13,858 bases of DNA, taken from the NCBI GenBank assembly GCA_000482145.1, contig AUXH01000516.1, forward strand, positions 1 to 13,858, in the 5' to 3' direction. This document shows positions 1-7,707 of the stretch, one piece after another (position 1 is the first letter of the stretch; the number at the start of each line of letters is the position of its first letter). This DNA is from Strigomonas culicis (lineage: Eukaryota > Euglenozoa > Kinetoplastea > Trypanosomatida > Trypanosomatidae). The notes beneath the pieces are model-generated. The model was given only the letters and a program-made list of their open reading frames with translations. It ran no database searches and was not told the DNA's origin. A program made the position numbers and the translations under genes.

Positions 1-10
1 ATAATAGTAT

Positions 11-12
<2 letters not shown>

Positions 13-44
<32 letters not shown>
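13..44. repeat. (AC)16 microsatellite
   Basis: An uninterrupted AC dinucleotide run of 16 units lies just upstream of the polypyrimidine tract of the first gene. Such simple repeats are common in kinetoplastid intergenic regions. It is outside any likely mature mRNA of the AIR9-like gene, and no function is visible. Confidence 0.95.
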
Positions 45-49
<5 letters not shown>

Positions 50-50
50 G

Positions 51-71
51 CTTTTTTTTCTTTCTACCGAG
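51..71 (+). promoter_or_regulatory. Trans-splice acceptor of the AIR9-like gene
   Basis: A T/C-rich tract (a run of Ts, then TTTCT) is followed by the first downstream AG at 70-71. In kinetoplastids a polypyrimidine tract plus AG directs spliced-leader addition. It would give a leader of 69 nt before the ATG at 141 that contains no other ATG. A second AG at 93-94 is an alternative. The assignment is inference from the pattern; no transcript data are available. Confidence 0.6.
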
Positions 72-140
72 CAAAAAAATATACCGTCAACTAGTTTCCC
101 AATCTCCAAATAACCAAAAAAAAAACACAAATAAGTAAAA

Positions 141-3128
141 ATGCCTATTGCCCGCTCTAAGAAGACTGAGAGTACCGCTCTCAAGCGTAACAAGCCCTCG
201 GGTGTCATGATGAACGGGAAGGAGCTCCGCACCGTCCGCGAGGTGGCGCTGGACAATTACGACGCCGAATTCATGTATCTTCGCGAAAACGACCTGTCCC
301 GGTTTGATGCCGACGTGAAGATGGACCACCTCCGCGTACTGGACCTCTCCATCAACGACATTGGTGGCTCCGTGGACTTCCTGGACCGCACGCCCCGCCT
401 CCGCCACCTGTACATGACGGGCAACAAGATTGAGACGCTGATGGGTATTTCCAACTTTGCCACGCTGGAGACGCTGTGCCTGAGCGACAACACGATCAGC
501 AACTTTGAGGGTCTCGAGAACTTGCCGCAGCTTCGTGTGCTTTCTCTCAACTTCAACAACATCTCCTCCTTCGAAGGCTACCCGTCGCTGCCCAACCTCC
601 ACACGCTGAACCTGGTCGGCAACCCCATCACGGGTGTCCCCTCCTACCGCAGCATGGCGATCGCCATCAACTGCCCAGACCTGGTGTCTGTCGATGGCAA
701 CCCCGTCCTGGAGGAGGAGCGCGCGGCGGTGAGCCACTACCATGGCAAGATTGTGTACTGCATCCGCGAGGGCTTCATTGTGGAGGGCACCAACGTCAAC
801 GAGTCGGCCGACCAGTTCCTGCTCAAGCGCCAGCGCGAGTGTGAGGTGTCCAAGTGCCTGCAGCTCTGCGCCATCCGTCTCAACCCGGAGGAGGAGGGCA
901 GCCTCGTCGTGATGGAGGGCCAGACTATCACGCTCTCCCTGTGCATGCAGGACATCCGCCCCTACAGCGAGCGCACGGCCGAGGTGTTCCACTCCAGCTA
1001 CCTGTACCCCGTCATCTTCAAGGTCTCGGGCGAGGCGACGGAGGTGTTTGTGATTGGCTCCATGAACAACTGGACCGATCCCATCGAGCTCGAGCGCTGC
1101 GAGGAGGACGGCGCGATCTTCTTCCACACCACCCTGTACCTGCCCGCCGGCGACTACGAGTACCGCTACATCGTGGACGGCGATGAGAAGGTGTCCGATG
1201 TGGACCGCATCACCTCCAAGTTCAACCAGGGCTTCTGCAACCTGTACGCCGTATTCAAGCAGGAGCAGGACGACGAGGACGCCGACACGATCCTGCACAT
1301 CCGCTGGATGCGCAGCAACGCGCAGGGCATCTTCACGGTCATCGAGGACCAGAACGAGCTGACTTACGTGCCGGTTGTCGGCGACATCGACGGCTGCATC
1401 CGCGCGGAGGTGCTTGCCTACATGCGCGGCGAGTTCTCCTTCATGTACTTTGACATCACCTCCCCCGTCCTTCCCGCCCCGCCCAGCTGCCCACGCCTGG
1501 AAATCAAGGGCGAGGCCGCCGAGGGCTCCACGCTCCTGGCCGAGGCGGACTACACCGGCGGCATTGAGGGCAGCTCGTCGCTCACCTGGTTCCGCGTGCT
1601 GAGCACCGGCGATGCCATCCCCATCGAGCAGCGCGACCCGTGGGCTGGATACAAGATCACCGGCGAGGATGTGGGCTGCCGCATCCGCGCCCAGTTCACC
1701 CCTGTCCGCAATGACTGGGTTCCCGGCGACCCGAAGTCTGTTGACTCGGACGTCGTCACCGCCGGCGAGCCGGAGTGCGAGTCCATCAAGATCATCGGCA
1801 ACCTGCTCGAGGGCAGTGAGCTCGAGGTGGACGTGCACTACGTCGGTGGCGAGGAGGGCGACAGCTTCTACCAGTGGCTGCGCCGCGTGGACAACGCTGA
1901 CGAGTACGTGCCCATTGGTGGCCAGAACAGCACCAAGTACACCACGACCCTTGATGATGTCGGTAAGTGCCTCGCGGTGGAGTACACGCCGGTGAGCGCC
2001 GAAGGCAAGGAGGGCGAGACTTGCCGGTGCGTATTAGAAAACCCCATTGAAGCGAAGCAGCCCGAGGTCCGCAACCTCAACGTGACAGGCCAGATGGAGG
2101 AGGGCCACGTCCTCACGCTGGAGTACGAGTACACGGGCGGCCACTTCGGCGCCCACAACATCCAGTGGTTCCGCAAGGCCTCGCAGCGCGGCCGCCCGGT
2201 GAAGATCGGCCAGCCCAACAGCGCCTTCCTCAAGCTGACCCCTGAGGACGTTGACTGCATCATCGAGGTGTCCATGACCCCCGTCCGCAGCGACGGTGCC
2301 CGCGGCCGCGTGATGTACGCCACAGCCGACGGCGTCGTGGCGTCTTCCCACCCGGCGGTCCGGTCCGTGACCGTGGTGGGCGAGCCGTATGTGGGCTACG
2401 AGCTGTCGCTCATGGTGCAGTACGTCGGCGGCACGGAGGGGCCGTCCGAGATCACCTGGGAGGTCGAGGACCCCGAGACGAAGACCCTCGAGACGATTGC
2501 CACCGACGTGACCTCCTACGTTGTAGGGAGCGAGGACGAGGGCAAGACCATCAAGGTCACCTACATCCCCGTTCGCGAGGATGGCCTCCGCGGCGAGCCC
2601 AAGAGCCACACGGTGGAGATCCAGAGCGGGCGCCCCCCCACTCCGCCCGCGGCCGCCGTGCAGGAGCTGGAGGTGGAGGAGGCCCCGGAGGAAGTCCAGG
2701 AGGAGCCTGTTCAGGAGGAGGCCCCCGAGGAGGCCCAGGAGGAGGCTGTTCAGGAGGAAGCCGCTGAGGAGATCCATGAGGAGCCTGTTCAGGAGGAGGC
2801 CCCCGAGGAGGCCCAGGAGGAGCCTGCCCAGGAGGAAGCCGCTGAAGAGGCCCAGGCGGAGCCCGTTCAAGAGGAGGCCGCTGAGGAAGCCCAGGAGGAG
2901 GCTGTGGAGGAGGCCCAGGAGGAGCCTGCTCAGGAGCAGGCCGCCGAAGAGGCTGTGGAGGAGACCCATGAGGAGGCTGCTCCGGAGGAGGCGGAGGCGG
3001 AGGAGCCTCAGCCGGCGGATGAGCCCGCGCCGGAGCCCGCGCCGGAGCCCGCGGCCGAAGAGGCGGCCGAACCTGAGGCGGAGGAAGCAGCCGAGCCTGA
3101 GGCCGAGAAGGCCCCCGCGCCCCAGTAA
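141..3128 (+). CDS. AIR9: AIR9-like cytoskeletal protein: LRR, CBM-like, A9 repeats
   Basis: A 995-residue protein of the AIR9 type. Residues 64-188 hold leucine-rich repeats in the SDS22-like pattern (LRVLDLS, LRHLYMTGN, LETLCLSDN, LRVLSLNFN, LHTLNLVGNP). Residues 288-372 resemble the glycogen-binding domain of the AMPK beta subunit (GSMNNW, LPAGDYEYRYIVDG). About five Ig-like A9 repeats follow (384-445 partial, 450-541, 546-640, 641-735, 738-826), each marked by YxGGxEG, then W, then DVG and TPVR-DG. From 831 to the end the tail is acidic and repetitive (EEAQEEP). Known members associate with microtubules: plant AIR9 marks the division site, and the trypanosome AIR9-like protein is cytoskeletal and needed for nuclear positioning and correct furrow placement. 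The N-terminus is basic. The start is the first ATG after the splice acceptor, in an A-rich context. Coding-like sequence continues after the TAA (see 3129-3251). The family call is strong; the CBM-like label is a pattern match. Confidence 0.88.
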   Translation: MPIARSKKTESTALKRNKPSGVMMNGKELRTVREVALDNYDAEFMYLRENDLSRFDADVKMDHLRVLDLSINDIGGSVDFLDRTPRLRHLYMTGNKIETLMGISNFATLETLCLSDNTISNFEGLENLPQLRVLSLNFNNISSFEGYPSLPNLHTLNLVGNPITGVPSYRSMAIAINCPDLVSVDGNPVLEEERAAVSHYHGKIVYCIREGFIVEGTNVNESADQFLLKRQRECEVSKCLQLCAIRLNPEEEGSLVVMEGQTITLSLCMQDIRPYSERTAEVFHSSYLYPVIFKVSGEATEVFVIGSMNNWTDPIELERCEEDGAIFFHTTLYLPAGDYEYRYIVDGDEKVSDVDRITSKFNQGFCNLYAVFKQEQDDEDADTILHIRWMRSNAQGIFTVIEDQNELTYVPVVGDIDGCIRAEVLAYMRGEFSFMYFDITSPVLPAPPSCPRLEIKGEAAEGSTLLAEADYTGGIEGSSSLTWFRVLSTGDAIPIEQRDPWAGYKITGEDVGCRIRAQFTPVRNDWVPGDPKSVDSDVVTAGEPECESIKIIGNLLEGSELEVDVHYVGGEEGDSFYQWLRRVDNADEYVPIGGQNSTKYTTTLDDVGKCLAVEYTPVSAEGKEGETCRCVLENPIEAKQPEVRNLNVTGQMEEGHVLTLEYEYTGGHFGAHNIQWFRKASQRGRPVKIGQPNSAFLKLTPEDVDCIIEVSMTPVRSDGARGRVMYATADGVVASSHPAVRSVTVVGEPYVGYELSLMVQYVGGTEGPSEITWEVEDPETKTLETIATDVTSYVVGSEDEGKTIKVTYIPVREDGLRGEPKSHTVEIQSGRPPTPPAAAVQELEVEEAPEEVQEEPVQEEAPEEAQEEAVQEEAAEEIHEEPVQEEAPEEAQEEPAQEEAAEEAQAEPVQEEAAEEAQEEAVEEAQEEPAQEQAAEEAVEETHEEAAPEEAEAEEPQPADEPAPEPAPEPAAEEAAEPEAEEAAEPEAEKAPAPQ
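2676..2870 (+). repeat. 39-bp coding minisatellite, five units
   Basis: Residues 846-910 of the AIR9-like protein are five tandem copies of a 13-residue unit, EEAPEEVQEEPVQ and variants (A/P at position 4, VQ/AQ/IH at 7-8, PV/AV/PA at 11-12). The unit is 39 bp and stays in frame. Shorter, decayed copies continue to about 2965. The unit is E/Q/A/P-rich, so the segment is probably extended or helical and strongly negative. Copy number is likely to vary between strains, and read collapse in assembly is possible. Confidence 0.9.
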
Positions 3129-3251
3129 AAGGTGGACCCCGCACCGGTATAGGCGGCCGCGCCACCATCCGAGGCTGAACCCGAGACCCTTGACATCCGT
3201 GAGACAAGGGAGACGCCCCACTCGGCTGAGGATCATCGTAAGCTATATTAA
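3129..3251 (+). other. Coding-like sequence after the AIR9 stop codon
   Basis: In the same frame as the AIR9-like gene, the sequence after TAA (3126-3128) reads seven codons (KVDPAPV), a TAG at 3150-3152, then 32 further open codons (AAAPPSEAEPETLDI and on) to TAA at 3249-3251. Its GC content and P/A/E-rich composition match the protein tail, while the DNA turns AT-rich from about 3240. It therefore looks like a former or conditional C-terminal extension. Ordinary GC-rich 3' UTR is the alternative. Confidence 0.5.
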
Positions 3252-4099
3252 AATGTAAAGTGTTCTTTAAGGAATACGTCGTTTAGAAGGAAGAGCAAAA
3301 AAGAAGTAGGAGAAGAACGATGAGAAGGAAAAGAAAAGTACCAATGGAATGCGTTTTATTCCAGCTTTTTTCCTTTTACTTTTCGCTTTCGAAATCCTGT
3401 TCATCTATAACGACCAATTTTTTTTCTATATGTTTATATTTTCATGTAAAGCCTTTGGTAGTTAATAGCTATTCCACTTTTTTTTTTGATTACTATTATT
3501 ACTGACTGTTACTAACGTGTTTTTCTTTTTTCCCCCCTTTATTCGGCAGCGATAGAAATATGACATGATTTAAACAAGTATAACGTAAAAAAAAAAGACA
3601 TGTATTTATTTTTGAAGTGAAGACAAAAAAACAAAAACAAAAAACAAAAACAGACAAAAAACAATAAAACAAAGACTACCAAGCAAGCGAAAACAGCAAC
3701 ACCATATCGTTAACAGAAAAGAAGAAAAAAGAGAATACTAACAGTAATATTGGTTAATCAGGCAAAAAAAAAAGTTACCGAAAGGAAGAAAATTCTAATT
3801 TACCGTTTTCCCCTTTTCTAAATTAGTTCCCATTAGAATTCTTTTATCTCTACTTTTTGAAAAAAAAAACATGTTCTCTATTTTGAGTGTTTCCTTCCTT
3901 TGGATGCTTACTTCTTGCCTTGTAACCTTGCAGTTGAAGCTACTTCTGTCTGCTTCGGTGTATACTAATGTCCTTCCCTTCTATTATCCGGTTTCCTCTC
4001 CTTCCTCACAAGTCCATTTTTTGCTTCTTCTTCACCCGTACCGTCAAACTTTTCATACCAGCGGGTGTAACCTCTGTATATAGCTCACCGTGGCATTCC
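3252..4099. other. Intergenic region, AIR9-like to EngB-like
   Basis: AT-rich spacer with no convincing gene. It holds the distal 3' UTR of the AIR9-like gene, an A-rich stretch of AAAAAC-type repeats at about 3621-3670, and several T/C-rich tracts. One tract at 3519-3541 ends in CGGCAG (AG at 3548-3549) but is followed by ATGs with immediate stops. Another at about 3804-3820 has AG at 3825-3826. The tract nearest the next gene is listed separately. Poly(A) sites cannot be placed from sequence alone. Confidence 0.7.
3970..4061 (+). promoter_or_regulatory. Trans-splice acceptor region of the EngB-like gene
   Basis: Two back-to-back pyrimidine-rich tracts (about 3970-4008 and 4013-4058) are followed by AG at 4011-4012 and 4060-4061; a further AG lies at 4082-4083. 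Use of 4060-4061 gives a 38-nt leader before ATG 4100. Because all these AGs lie downstream of the in-frame ATG at 3968, that upstream ATG should be absent from the mature mRNA. Confidence 0.6.
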
Positions 4100-6142
4100 A
4101 TGTGGCGCAGAGGCCCGGCATGGGCAGGCGCATCTTTTCGCGCTACGCTGCTCGCACCGCTGCTGTCCGATGCCGTCCCCCTCCGTTGTCAGCACCGATG
4201 GCTCTCCGGTGCGTTGCGTGCGACGGGCTGCCTGCTGCAGCCGTCACCGCCTGCGCCGACGACTCGTGAGGCGCAGGTGGAGCGGCTGAGCCAGGAGGTG
4301 TTCGGCAGCGGCAACGTGCACCTGAAGAACGTGGAGACTCTTAGCTCCCTCCCGGAGGGCCTCTTCTCGTTCCCGGAGGTCTGCTTCATCGGCAAGCCCA
4401 ACGTGGGCAAGTCGACGCTCGTCTCGTGTCTGCTGCACAACCCGCGCCTCGGCCGCGCGAGCACGGTGCCGGGCACGACTCGCCTGCTGCAGTTCTTCAA
4501 CGTGGGCGATGCGCTCCTACTGGTCGACACCCCCGGGTACGGCGGCTGGCGGGGTCGCCACCTCAGCCAGAAGGCAGCCGAGCGCGCGAACGCGTTTGCC
4601 ATTCTGTTCCGCTACCTGGCGCTCCGTAAGGCGCACAACCTCCGGCGCGTGTACTGGCTGCTGGAGGCCTCTGTGCACGGCCCGGTCTCGCTACAGGAGC
4701 GCGACGAGGACATCCGCTGCTTCCTGGCGCGCGAGCAGATCCCCTTCACGGTCGTGCTCACCAAGATGGACCGCCACTACCACCACTACGCGCGCGAGCG
4801 GGCTGCGCGCGCGGCGCCGTCGCCCGTCGGCGCCGCGCGGGACGGCACGCCGATCGACGGGTCGACCGTGCGGCGGGCGCTGCGGCAGCCGCTCGAGACC
4901 CCGCAGGAGGGCATCGCGCGCAACATCAGCGAGATCACAGACTTCCTCGGCACGGACCAGGTGCCCATCCTCGGCGTCAGCGCGAACAGCCGCTTCCCCG
5001 CGCGGTGCATGAACCTCGAGGCGCTGCAGCACGACCTCGTGTTCCACTGCGCCGCGCAGCTCGGCGACGACGAGCTGCACCTGTCGGCGCTGCGGCAGCT
5101 CAGCTACGCGCCGCCGGCGCCGGAGCAGATCGAGGCCGTGCAGCGGCAGTACCCCATCGAGAGCTTCATCGTGCCGGAGCACAACAACCTCTCCCTCGCG
5201 CGCATGGTGGCGGCGCACGAGGCGGCCAAGGCGGCGCTGCTCGCGCGGGAGCTGGCGCGCGGCGGGCTGACCGCCAAGGACGCGGCCGCGCTGCACCTCG
5301 GGAGCCTGCAGCAGCTGCACGCGAGCGACGCCGCCGTGGCGCAGCGGCGGCAGGAGGTGGCGGCGCTGCCGAGGCGCGTGGTGCTGTTGCAGGAGGGGGG
5401 CGCCTCCCCACCCCCGAGCCAGCCGCCCGCCCCCGCGACCTTTGAGCCGCGCGCAACGCTGCGCGGCACGGAGGCGGTGGAGGACCGCCTGTGCGCGGCC
5501 CTGTCCACCCCCACCCCCGCCGCGGAGGGGCCCCAGGCCCTCGTCGCGCGCCGCTGCTGGACGCCGCTGCCGCCGCCGGTGGCGCCGTCGCTCCCCGCGG
5601 CGCTCGACCCGGAGGCACACTACGTGACGGCCATCAACGGCGTGCGCATACCGCGCAGCCTGTGGACCGCCTCCGTCGCGCGCCTTGCGGTGGAGAAGGA
5701 GGACGAGCTGGCCGCCTTCGCGCTGCGCTCCGGCGCCGGGGCCTACGAGGAGCTGATGCAGGCGGACGAGGCCGCGGACCCGCCGCCGCTCTTCACCGAG
5801 CACGACGGCGCCGCGCGGCTGCCGGAGGCAGATGTGGAGCGGCTGCAGGCGCAGGGCCACCGCGGCGGCCCGTCGGCGGCGCGGCGGCAGCGGGACCGAC
5901 TCCTCGCCAAGTACGTGGACCAGACCCGCAAGCCGCGCTCTGTCCACATGCAGGCGGAGGGGTACCTGTGCCCGTGGGTGGCCGCGCCGGGGCGCCGCGC
6001 CGTCGTGGGCGCCGCAGCTGGCGGCGGCGGCGGCGTCATGCGCGGGCTGAAGCAGCACGGCTTTGGTGGGAAGAGCTACTCCGCGCGCACGATGCGGCAG
6101 AAGGGTCGCGCGACGCGCAAGTCGGGCAGGTGGGCGACGTAG
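4100..6142 (+). CDS. EngB/YihA-type GTPase with long C-terminal extension, probably mitochondrial
   Basis: A 680-residue protein. All five G motifs are present: G1 GKPNVGKST 98-106, G2 PGTTR 124-128, G3 DTPGYG 143-148, G4 TKMD 221-224, G5 SAN 294-296. The DTPGYG and PGTTR forms are typical of the EngB (YihA/YsxC) branch, whose bacterial members help to mature the large ribosomal subunit; GTPBP8 is the mitochondrial counterpart in animals. Residues 1-50 are rich in R, A, L and S with almost no acidic residues, as in a mitochondrial presequence. EngB proteins are usually near 200 residues; here about 360 follow the GTPase core, Ala/Pro/Arg-rich and ending in a basic glycine-containing tail (GGKSYSARTMRQKGRATRKS), which suggests RNA contact. 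The frame is open back to ATG 3968 (44 more codons), but that stretch is the splice-acceptor pyrimidine tract, so ATG 4100 is preferred. The gene ends in three consecutive TAG codons (6140-6148). Mitoribosome assembly is inferred. Confidence 0.85.
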   Translation: MWRRGPAWAGASFRATLLAPLLSDAVPLRCQHRWLSGALRATGCLLQPSPPAPTTREAQVERLSQEVFGSGNVHLKNVETLSSLPEGLFSFPEVCFIGKPNVGKSTLVSCLLHNPRLGRASTVPGTTRLLQFFNVGDALLLVDTPGYGGWRGRHLSQKAAERANAFAILFRYLALRKAHNLRRVYWLLEASVHGPVSLQERDEDIRCFLAREQIPFTVVLTKMDRHYHHYARERAARAAPSPVGAARDGTPIDGSTVRRALRQPLETPQEGIARNISEITDFLGTDQVPILGVSANSRFPARCMNLEALQHDLVFHCAAQLGDDELHLSALRQLSYAPPAPEQIEAVQRQYPIESFIVPEHNNLSLARMVAAHEAAKAALLARELARGGLTAKDAAALHLGSLQQLHASDAAVAQRRQEVAALPRRVVLLQEGGASPPPSQPPAPATFEPRATLRGTEAVEDRLCAALSTPTPAAEGPQALVARRCWTPLPPPVAPSLPAALDPEAHYVTAINGVRIPRSLWTASVARLAVEKEDELAAFALRSGAGAYEELMQADEAADPPPLFTEHDGAARLPEADVERLQAQGHRGGPSAARRQRDRLLAKYVDQTRKPRSVHMQAEGYLCPWVAAPGRRAVVGAAAGGGGGVMRGLKQHGFGGKSYSARTMRQKGRATRKSGRWAT

Positions 6143-6306
6143 TAGTAGCCGACGGGCCGCGTGCGAAGAAAGAGCATGTTCGCTTCATCTTTGTTTTTGT
6201 TGTTGTACACTAACTAAACACGATCTGAGCAGAAGGCTAGCGTTTTTTTTTTCAATTAGGGACTGATAATCGTATATATGTGTGTGTTGCAACGGTGTAT
6301 TATTAT

Positions 6307-6353
6307 CTTTTCCCCCTTTCTTTTGTTCTCCTGTTCTTCTTTTCACTGCATAG
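6307..6353 (+). promoter_or_regulatory. Candidate distal trans-splice acceptor of PP4c
   Basis: A strong C/T tract (6307-6345) is followed by CACTGCATAG with AG at 6352-6353. If used, it gives a 439-nt ATG-free leader for the PP4c gene. Confidence 0.4.
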
Positions 6354-6496
6354 CCATCTAGGTTTACCTTATTGTTTTTTTTTCCCCTTTCCGATCTTGT
6401 TATATACATATTACGCAAAGGACACTGCACCTTGTCTAACTGTATTATACGTGTGCAAGTGAATAAAAACATATACATATACACACACCCACACAC

Positions 6497-6581
6497 TTTT
6501 TTTTTTTCCCTTTGCGCTCTCTTCGTTTGCGTTTATTATTGTTTTTTGTATTGTCTCAACGTCTTGTCACATCTGTGCAAG
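6497..6581 (+). promoter_or_regulatory. Candidate proximal trans-splice acceptor of PP4c
   Basis: A long T/C-rich tract (T run, CCC, CTCTCTTCG, more T-rich sequence) has its first following AG at 6580-6581, which gives a 211-nt ATG-free leader. A third, weaker option is the tract 6755-6786 with AG at 6790-6791, which would leave only one nucleotide between the splice site and the ATG. Confidence 0.45.
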
Positions 6582-6792
6582 AAGGCCACCGTAGTAAAAC
6601 GAAGAAACTTATACCTTTATTAATATATACAAATCTAAAAAAGTGCAGCAGCTGAAGGAATAAAAAAAAAAGCAACAAATAAAACAATAACTAAATAACA
6701 ATATCAACTAACATTAAAAAGAGTAATAATAAAAAGAAAACAAAAGAAACACGCATTTTCTTTTCTTGTGGCTAACGTCTTTCCTGTAAAGG

Positions 6793-7707
6793 ATGACGTC
6801 ATTGGACCAGCACTTGGACACTCTCAACAAGTGCCAGAATATCAAGGAAAGCGATGTAAAAGAGTTGTGTATCCTCGCCAAGGAGATCTTGGACGCGGAG
6901 GGCAACGTGCATAAGATCCCAGCCCCGTGCACCATCGTAGGCGACATCCATGGTCAGTTCTACGACCTACTGGAGCTGTTCCGTGTAGGTGGTGACGTCC
7001 CCGACACCAACTATGTCTTCATGGGCGATTTTGTCGACCGCGGCTATCACAGCGTAGAGTCCTTCCTGCTCCTCCTGGTGCTGAAGATCAAGTACCCGAG
7101 CCGCGTCGCGCTCGTGCGCGGTAACCACGAGTCGCGGCAGATCACGCAGGTGTACGGCTTCTACGACGAGTGCCTGCGAAAGTACGGGAGCGTCAACGTC
7201 TGGCGGTACTGCACGGAGGTCTTCGACCTGCTTCCGCTCGTTAGTGTCGTGGAGGAGAAGATCTTCTGCGTGCACGCCGGCCTGTCCCCCTCCCTTAGCA
7301 CCCTAGAGCAGATGCGCGCGATCGAGCGGCGCTGCGAGGTGCCTCACGAGGGCGCCATGTGCGACCTGCTGTGGTCGGACCCGGAGGACATCGACGGCTG
7401 GGGCCTCTCCCCCCGCGGCGCCGGCTACCTCTTCGGCGGTGACGTCGTGGCCCAGTTCAACAACACGAACAAGCTCGACCTCATCTGTCGCTCCCACCAG
7501 CTTGTCATGGAGGGCTACAAGGCCATGTTTGAGGACACGCTCGTGACGGTCTGGTCTGCACCCAACTACTGCTACCGCTGCAACAACGTGGCCTCCATCC
7601 TCGAGCTGGACGAACACCTCAACAAGAACTTCAAGATCTTCGAGGCTGCCCCCGAGGAGGCGCGCGAGAACGCACAAAAGAATGCAGTGCCAGAGTACTT
7701 CCTGTAA
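6793..7707 (+). CDS. PPP4C: Ser/Thr protein phosphatase 4 catalytic subunit (PP4c)
   Basis: A 304-residue phosphatase of the PPP family, against 307 in human PP4c. The metal- and phosphate-binding motifs are complete: GDIHGQ 50-55, GDFVDRG 78-84, RGNHES 109-114, HAGLSPS 161-167, with metal ligands D51, H53, D79, N111, H161 and H235. The PP4 signature is clear rather than PP2A or PP6: [14 protein letters not shown] at 61-74, [17 protein letters not shown] at 183-199, and [20 protein letters not shown] at 256-275. The C-terminus is EYFL, the carboxymethylation tail shared by PP2A-like enzymes, with Glu where PP4 and PP2A normally have Asp. PP4 removes phosphate from Ser/Thr in chromatin, centrosome and DNA-damage-response proteins, usually with R2 and R3 regulatory subunits. 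A PP4R3-like gene lies about 5 kb downstream. The start at ATG 6793 matches the family N-terminus. Confidence 0.96.
   Translation: MTSLDQHLDTLNKCQNIKESDVKELCILAKEILDAEGNVHKIPAPCTIVGDIHGQFYDLLELFRVGGDVPDTNYVFMGDFVDRGYHSVESFLLLLVLKIKYPSRVALVRGNHESRQITQVYGFYDECLRKYGSVNVWRYCTEVFDLLPLVSVVEEKIFCVHAGLSPSLSTLEQMRAIERRCEVPHEGAMCDLLWSDPEDIDGWGLSPRGAGYLFGGDVVAQFNNTNKLDLICRSHQLVMEGYKAMFEDTLVTVWSAPNYCYRCNNVASILELDEHLNKNFKIFEAAPEEARENAQKNAVPEYFL

Larger units (their letters stand above)
6143..6792. other. Intergenic region, EngB-like to PP4c
   Basis: No gene seen. After two extra in-frame TAG codons there is a short GC-rich stretch, then AT-rich DNA with several pyrimidine tracts, a CA-rich patch at about 6470-6496, and an A-rich stretch at about 6650-6750. 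From 6281 to the PP4c start there is not one ATG on the + strand, which suggests much of it may be transcribed leader. Confidence 0.7.

Noticed and set aside
87..1838. 583-codon open frame on the minus strand opposite the AIR9-like gene
   Set aside because: It mirrors a well-supported + strand gene with clear domains. Its product is Val/Leu/His/Ala-rich with no recognisable motif, as expected from the complement of GC-rich third positions.
3126..3152. Stop-codon reassignment (TAA/TAG read as Glu), as in Blastocrithidia
   Set aside because: Reading these two stops as Glu would fit the tail, but none of the other four genes has in-frame stops, and three of them end cleanly in TAG, TAA and TGA where expected. 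Truncation or readthrough is simpler.
2034..3236. 400-codon minus-strand frame with a leucine/arginine-rich repeat
   Set aside because: The repetitive Leu-Leu-Gly-Leu product is the complement of the EEAQEEP minisatellite of the AIR9-like tail.
3871..4083. 70-codon open frame upstream of the EngB-like gene
   Set aside because: Its sequence is mainly the pyrimidine-rich acceptor region, it overlaps the likely splice sites, and its product is Leu/Ser/Phe-rich with no recognisable feature.
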